From Tritrichomonas musculus (taxonomy: Eukaryota; Parabasalia; Tritrichomonadida; Tritrichomonadidae), in assembly GCA_039105265.1 (NCBI GenBank), contig JAPFFF010000013.1:2604001-2668000 (forward strand): 64,000 bases of DNA. The letters run 5' to 3'. Made by a program: the position numbers and the translations under genes. The notes under the pieces are model-generated. The model searched no databases, was not told the origin of the DNA, and saw only the letters and a list, made by a program, of their open reading frames with translations. Shown piece by piece: positions 58,923 through 64,000 of the stretch. Each line of letters begins with the position of its first letter. Positions within the stretch are counted from its first letter, which is position 1.

Positions 58923-60783
58923 TTATTTTTTCTCTTTGATGTTTTTAATTTCTTTCATCTTTTTGGTTATTGATTCAGTTGTCCTTTTTGGAAAATAATT
59001 AATGATCATTTCAATTTTGCCATTTAAATCTTTATTCAACTTCATTAATAAGTCAACTTCATCTGCTGTCCAGCGGCATTTCTTATGTTGTAAATTTGCA
59101 GCATCTTGCCTTTTTTCAATTTTTATGTTAGAATTTGGTGCCAACAATACCTGATCGCTATTGAATAAATAACATTTCTTATTTTCAATATTTTTATTTT
59201 TAATTACTTTTTGAAAAAGTTGATGTGCTTTCTGGCAATTAATATCACAAATTCCATTTGAGGCTTCATTAATCAATGAGTTAACCATTTTCTCTACAAG
59301 CATAAAATCAATTTTATAAGGATGCGCTTCAACAATTCTTCCGAATTGTAAATCTCTATGATTAATTGTTTCTTCAATCATTTCCTCTCTCAATTTTTGT
59401 AAAGCATTTATTTTAGCTGCTTCATTTATAAATCGTTGAGCTCTGTTATGATCCTTTGATCTCAATCGAATTACTGCGAAATCATGTTCTATTGGGTTAG
59501 TACCTAATCTGTTCATATGAATCATTTCAATTGAATTTAGATGCAAAATGTCACAAATACTTATCAATGTAGACAAGGCATCACGAATGATATTTGGTTT
59601 CATTTGAATTTGTTTTTTAATAATATTATGATCCGAAAAATGCATTCGATGAAGGATTGATCGACTCATATGAAGTAGATATAATCTTTCAGAGTATTCC
59701 ATTTGGCGTGATAATGATGTTAATAGTAATGCATAAGGAAGTATATAAAAAGAGTAATTGAATTGTTTTGATTGACAAAGTAATTCATAATTCTCAATTT
59801 GTAATAGAAGTAGAGGCAATTTGTCGTGCATCTTTGATGCTCTGTCATTTCTAAAAACCATACTGGGCAAATTTAAAATTTTAAGCAATTGAGATTTGTC
59901 TTCTATTTCTGGAATTAAATGATAACGAACTCGCTTTAGAACATGTAAAGGATCTGATATCATTAGAGTTTTTTGCAACACTGATTTTATCACATAATTA
60001 TTATGAAAAATATGGTTAGCAATGTTTGTCTCATGCATTTGACTAAAAAAAGTGTCGCCATCTGCAGCAAATGAAATTGTTTCAATTTCCAACTTTTTCA
60101 ATTCTTTTGAAAGCTCCAACAAAATGTCCATAATAATTGAATTGGCCTTTCCACTTTTTGTAGGGAAAATATGAATTATAAAAGATTTTAGATTTGGATT
60201 CAAAGGTTGAACGTTAAATAAAAATAACGAATCTATGATTTTTGTTTCTTGTTTTTTGAGCCACTCTTCAAATATTGATATTGTTATTTCGTTTTCATTA
60301 ATCATATTTTTAGATATAGGATCATCATCGATCAAACCTTTTACCTATTCTGTTTTTAAATAATGTTACATATGGATTTACAGAGCAAGCATCTACTCCA
60401 AGAATAATTTTAGTATTTTTTGGCCAATTTTTAGTAAATTCTCTAGCAATGAGTTGGCATTCTTTGATTTGAGTTAACTTATTATGTACTGACTCAAGTA
60501 ATCTTTTTTGATCAGAATACATTGTTCGAATACAAGGAAATGCAAAAAACTGAGATATAATTAAATAGGCAGTTGATGAAGCTAAAAATATTCTAAGTGA
60601 AATAATCTGCATTCTATGAGAATATCTCCTACCTTGTGGTGCTATTTCGGCCAAATCTGCCAATTCACGTGACATTTCGCGTTGCATTTTTTGTTTTTCA
60701 AGTGCATTCCTCATTTTTAAAACCGTTTTGGAGTCAGGTTGAGGAGATGAATTCACTGATTGATTTACAGAACATTCTTTCAT
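58923..60783 (-). CDS. P-element-like transposase with Myb-like end, one frameshift
   Basis: Two frames abut at about 60340: 60783-60325 and 60335-58923; one base change of phase would give about 620 residues. The first part has GRRYSHRMQIISLRIFLASS and ILGVDACSVNP (candidate first catalytic Asp). The second has FAADGD, SDPLHVLKRVRYHL, GTNPIEHDFAVIRLRSKDHNR and, at the end, a Myb/SANT-like helix-turn-helix (WTADEVDLLMKLN; YFPKRTTESITKKM). DPxHxLKxxR and a mid-protein acidic Asp resemble P/THAP9-type transposases; this is my inference, not a firm match. The second frame opens with a TTG, no ATG, supporting a frameshift. Few breaks, so rather young. Confidence 0.65.
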
Positions 60784-60900
60784 ATTAAAAAAATGAAGTA
60801 TACGTTTTAGTATATTTAAAATAATATGAAAAAGCACTAAAAAACGTATACTTAAAATTTCAAAAAACGTATAAATATTTCTAACTATTTTTTTTTGCAT

Positions 60901-61236
60901 TTTTTTAACTTTAAAGAAGCTTTTATCTAAATCGCGGAAAAATAGTTTTTTATTTTCTTGAGTATTTTTATATTTTTTAATTATTTAAAGTTTAACTATA
61001 AGAGAAAAATGGCTGAATAGTTATTAAATGTATCGACAAATTCAAGGTTTTTTTCAGAATTAATTTAATATTATATTAATTTATAATAAATTAAACTTTT
61101 ACTATTTGAAAATAATAATAATAATGATTAAATATTTTTATTTAAAAAGATATTTATGTTTTATTTTCCACTTTTTGAGAAGGGATTGCGAAAAAAAGAG
61201 TTGCAGATACTCTAATTTTTACAAAGAGCCGAAATA
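60901..61236. other. Upstream DNA of the transposase gene
   Basis: AT-rich. Inverted GTATACGTTTT / AAAACGTATAC motifs lie at about 60797-60855 within the first codons of the open frame. No other gene. Confidence 0.4.
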
Positions 61237-61908
61237 GGGGCTACAACGATAAGAATTTGTCAAAAAATTGAAAGAAAAATTAAATATCTGATGAATTTAT
61301 TAATAAAGGTAACAAATATCATCTATATATATTCACAAATATAAATTATTGCTCAATTTTTTAAAATATCTGTTAGCAGTGGAGATATCACTTTTTGAAA
61401 TTGAGAAGGTTTGTTTAATTTTTTTGAAAAAATAAAAAAAAAATGGTACGTTTATCTTTTTATATAAAGATCCAAAAAGATCAATTCCGAACTTTAGATT
61501 ATATTTAATACCCAAATTGTTATAAATTACATCAAATTCAACCAGATACAACATCTTTTATGCATCGATAATAGATTAAAATTTCTCAAATAATTGATAT
61601 AACTTGGTATATTTTGAATTTCAAGCTATTCATGATTGATATTTGCAAAAAACTATTTTTTTAAGTAAATGATATTTAAAGTATAGTATAAAAAAAACAG
61701 AAAACCATAAATATTAATATTTTAAATTATGATAGAAATCAAACAAACCTTGTGAAATTAAAAAAGTGATATTTCGACTGCATATAGATATTTCTTAAAA
61801 AAAAATTTATAGAAATAACATAAATAATATTTATAAAAAATATTTGTATTTATTATTAAAATTGGTTAGAGTAAAAAAATAACTTTTTTTTCCTATCGTT
61901 GTAACCCC
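61237..61908. mobile_element. 672-bp TA-flanked MITE
   Basis: Ends GGGGCTACAACGATA (61237-61251) and, inverted, GGGGTTACAACGATA (61894-61908), one mismatch; TA on both sides (61235-61236, 61909-61910). Sequence GAGCCGAA appears on both outer flanks. Non-coding. Confidence 0.65.
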
Positions 61909-61914
61909 TATGAG

Positions 61915-62531
61915 CCGAACTTTTGCAAAATTTTGCATTCAATTTTTGGCACTTTTTTTGTAAAAATAAAAAATATACATAAAAAACAAGTTAAAAACAT
62001 TACTTATAGCTTTTATTAATCGATTATTATTGTTTTATATTTCCTTTTAAAAAATTATCATACTTTCTTTATTTTTTCTATTATAATTAGCGTTAATAAA
62101 AGGTTTAGCCTCGTCTATATCTTCATAATGGTAAATATCTCTAAAAGTAATCACAAAATAGTCAATTTGTTAAACGAGAGGAAGATTATTCTTTTAAATA
62201 TTTGATAGAGATTAATCAGTATTACTGCATAAAAGAAGGTCATTATGGCATCATGATTACAAAATGAATACTTATTTTGCATGGCACTAGGAAATTGCAT
62301 GGAGTTTATTCACAAATGTTGAAAAAAAATTTAAATCTTCATCATCCAGTGCACATTAGGCTAATATGATGAAACCTAAGTAGTTATTATATATTAAAAA
62401 TGCAATCAAATTGATAAAAGCGAGAAAACACTTGGAAACAAACTATAAAAAATTTTTTTATGCTTGGCCTTGACGGTTATAAAAAATAAATCATTCAATT
62501 TTTTTGAATAGAAAATTTTGCAAAAGTTCGG
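61915..62531. mobile_element. 617-bp MITE with 20-bp perfect ends
   Basis: CCGAACTTTTGCAAAA and four more bases (61915-61934) are perfectly inverted at 62512-62531. Its left end lies five bases from the element at 61237. No clear target duplication; left flank GAG, right flank AAA. The core is non-coding. Confidence 0.6.
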
Positions 62532-62631
62532 AAAAAAATATTTATCAGAGTGTAAATACCTTTTTTTTTGCCATATCGATATATAACTGTTTTTTTAAAA
62601 AAAATTTATTTTCGTTAACCATTTTTTTATT

Positions 62632-62636
62632 TCACT
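62632..62636 (+). promoter_or_regulatory. Initiator-like TCACT for the BTB-like gene
   Basis: TCACT with the A at 62634 gives a 7-nt leader to the ATG at 62641. Confidence 0.45.
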
Positions 62637-62640
62637 GAAA

Positions 62641-63999
62641 ATGGATTATACTCTTAGTATAGAGGGCTTAGCAGATATGCCTTTCGATAAATATGAAAAG
62701 AATTTCACATTTGTGATCAATGGAAAAGAAAAAAAAACCAATCGGCTTATAGCTGATTTTTTATCTCCAATAATTCGACGTACTCATAATTCAGATGGCT
62801 CAGATGATACATTTTGTATTACAATAAAAGATGACAAAAAAGAAGCGTCAATAGATGATGACGCAATTCTCAAAATATTTGAAGATTTTTTAAATCTATT
62901 TAATTTTAAGTCACATTCGATTAATTCAACTCAGAAAAAATACTACAAAATCTTTTTTTACGAGCTTGGTAACATTACTGAATACTTTCGATTACAGCCA
63001 GAATATTTAACCGATATTAGTACAGATAATGTCATTGCCCGCATTCGAGAGTTCAATGAGATTAAGAACAGCAAAATGATTGAATTCCCCAAAGAAAATG
63101 AAATATACCAAGAATTAATTAAATTTGCATCCAATAATTTCGACTCACTAAACAAAGAAGAATTGATTCAGTTAGATGATATAGAGATCGAAGCAATCAT
63201 AAGTAGTAGTCACCTCAAATTGCAAAATGAAGACTGCCTTTTCAACTTTGTTGAAAGAATTTACAAAGAAGACAGTACCAAGTCGTTCCTGCTCGACCAC
63301 GTCATAATCAGAAACCTGAGCAAAGAGACACTCAAGCGATTCATGAATGAGCTCAGATACGATGACCTTGATGAAGTGATCTGGAAATCAATTTCATCTA
63401 TCGTCCTCAGCCAAGAAAATATGAAGAAAGAAGAGAGAAAAGGAAGGTACAAGGACTCAGGAGTGATTCGCAGTTTCGAATTCAAAAGTGAAAACAAATT
63501 CAATGGAATACTGAAGTATTTGAGTAAAGAGACAAACGGAAACATCCTTGAAAACGGAACAGTTGGAGTAACAGCAACTTCTGTCTGCAGTGACTATCCA
63601 CTCAAAAATCTTGTTGATTTCAATAAAGGCTCATCTTACTTCAGGTCCGGCGATGATGTGCAGACGATCACTTTTGATTTCAAAGACAAGAAGATTCAGG
63701 TGACAGACTACTCAATCCAGACAGGCACCGATGGCGCAAACGGAGGACATCTGAAGAGCTGGGCAATTGAGGTCTCAGAGGACGGTGAAAAATGGACAGA
63801 AATTGATCATCGCGAAAACGATTCATCTTTGAATGGCGACAGTAAGTCAGCCACATTCAGCGCCCAAAACAAAAACAGCAATTTTTATCAGTTTGTTCGG
63901 CTTCGCCAGATTGGCTTCCCATGGGCGGGAAAACAACTTCGCATTGAAATGCGGTACATTGAATTCTTTGGTCGTTTGAAGCAGCCATCATCCAAGTAG
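62641..63999 (+). CDS. BTB-like and F5/8-type C (discoidin) protein
   Basis: 452 residues, complete, stop TAG at the window end. Residues about 15-120 look like a trichomonad BTB-type fold (FTFVINGKEKKTNRLIADFLSPIIRR), followed by a helical BACK-like linker (about 130-270; NSKMIEFPKENEIYQELIKFA). The end (about 300-445) is an F5/8-type C/discoidin-like domain: SVCSDYPLKNLVDF, SSYFRSGDDVQTITFDFKD, SWAIEVSEDGEKWTEID, and FYQFVRLRQIG...RYIEFFG. The same domain ends the pseudogene at 20057. No signal peptide, so this discoidin domain should act inside the cell, perhaps as an adaptor for carbohydrate or lipid (inference). The second half is richer in G+C than the first. Confidence 0.8.
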   Translation: MDYTLSIEGLADMPFDKYEKNFTFVINGKEKKTNRLIADFLSPIIRRTHNSDGSDDTFCITIKDDKKEASIDDDAILKIFEDFLNLFNFKSHSINSTQKKYYKIFFYELGNITEYFRLQPEYLTDISTDNVIARIREFNEIKNSKMIEFPKENEIYQELIKFASNNFDSLNKEELIQLDDIEIEAIISSSHLKLQNEDCLFNFVERIYKEDSTKSFLLDHVIIRNLSKETLKRFMNELRYDDLDEVIWKSISSIVLSQENMKKEERKGRYKDSGVIRSFEFKSENKFNGILKYLSKETNGNILENGTVGVTATSVCSDYPLKNLVDFNKGSSYFRSGDDVQTITFDFKDKKIQVTDYSIQTGTDGANGGHLKSWAIEVSEDGEKWTEIDHRENDSSLNGDSKSATFSAQNKNSNFYQFVRLRQIGFPWAGKQLRIEMRYIEFFGRLKQPSSK

Positions 64000-64000
64000 A

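Larger units (their letters stand above)
57872..61243 (-). mobile_element. Candidate limits of a P-like DNA transposon
   Basis: TAGCCCCTATTTC at about 57868-57880 and its inverse at 61231-61243 bracket the transposase frames. The inverted match is only 13 bases, no convincing duplication is visible, and the right end overlaps another element (61237-61908). The ends are therefore tentative. Confidence 0.35.

Overview
The window looks like nuclear DNA of a parabasalid protist, most likely a trichomonad (Trichomonas/Tritrichomonas group). The evidence is: strongly AT-rich DNA; compact, nearly intronless genes; one intron carrying the trichomonad fused branch-point/3' splice signal (ACTAACTCTCAG after a GTATGT donor); TCAYW initiator-like motifs 3-17 nt upstream of six ATGs; and a typical trichomonad gene set. 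That set comprises many Ser/Thr kinases, BspA-type leucine-rich repeat proteins, ankyrin/DUF3447-like and BTB-like/discoidin proteins, Rho- and Rab-like GTPases and Sel1 repeats. The species cannot be fixed from the sequence alone.

Layout. 1-1.3 kb: AT-rich DNA with a hAT-like transposon end. 1.35-5.6 kb: a kinase with non-standard motifs, a Rho-like GTPase lacking the DxxGQ motif, and a trypsin-like protease with a myristoylation-type N-terminus. 6.4-8.7 kb: a broken ankyrin-like/BspA gene. 9.2-13.7 kb: a 1490-residue coiled-coil and low-complexity protein. 14.1 kb: tRNA-Met(CAT). 14.5-18.2 kb: a CK1-family kinase and a BspA LRR protein. 18.5-20.05 kb: a 1.5-kb element with 418-bp terminal inverted repeats that look identical. 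20.06-21.7 kb: a decayed kinase-LRR-discoidin gene split by a 298-bp palindromic insert. 22.2-23.6 kb: a pogo-like transposase relic and a TTAA-flanked MITE. 23.9-36 kb: a spliced DYRK-like kinase, an unknown protein, a nitroreductase, a VIT/VWA protein, a TKL kinase with Sel1 repeats and a TPR protein. 36.7-37.1 kb: a Rab-like pseudogene. 38.7-42.6 kb: a TKL kinase-Sel1-BspA gene with one frameshift. 43.1-45.05 kb: nested MITEs. 45.6-49.9 kb: a probable double-ubiquitin-like protein, a hairpin-rich intergenic stretch and a C2-TerD protein. 49.96-50.8 kb: two MITEs. 51.1-52.7 kb: a type I membrane protein. 53.6-55.4 kb: an RCC1-kinase pseudogene. 56.2-57.1 kb: another nested MITE pair. 57.9-62.5 kb: a P-like transposase gene with candidate termini and further MITEs. 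62.6-64.0 kb: a BTB-like/discoidin protein.

No operon-like pathway is visible. The shared themes are signalling (kinases, GTPases), extracellular or scaffold repeat proteins, and heavy colonisation by small DNA transposons, several nested with readable target-site duplications. Several BspA, kinase and GTPase genes are decaying, as expected of large, fast-turnover families. Several genes stay open upstream of their first ATG only through TTG codons; there I placed the start at the first good ATG.
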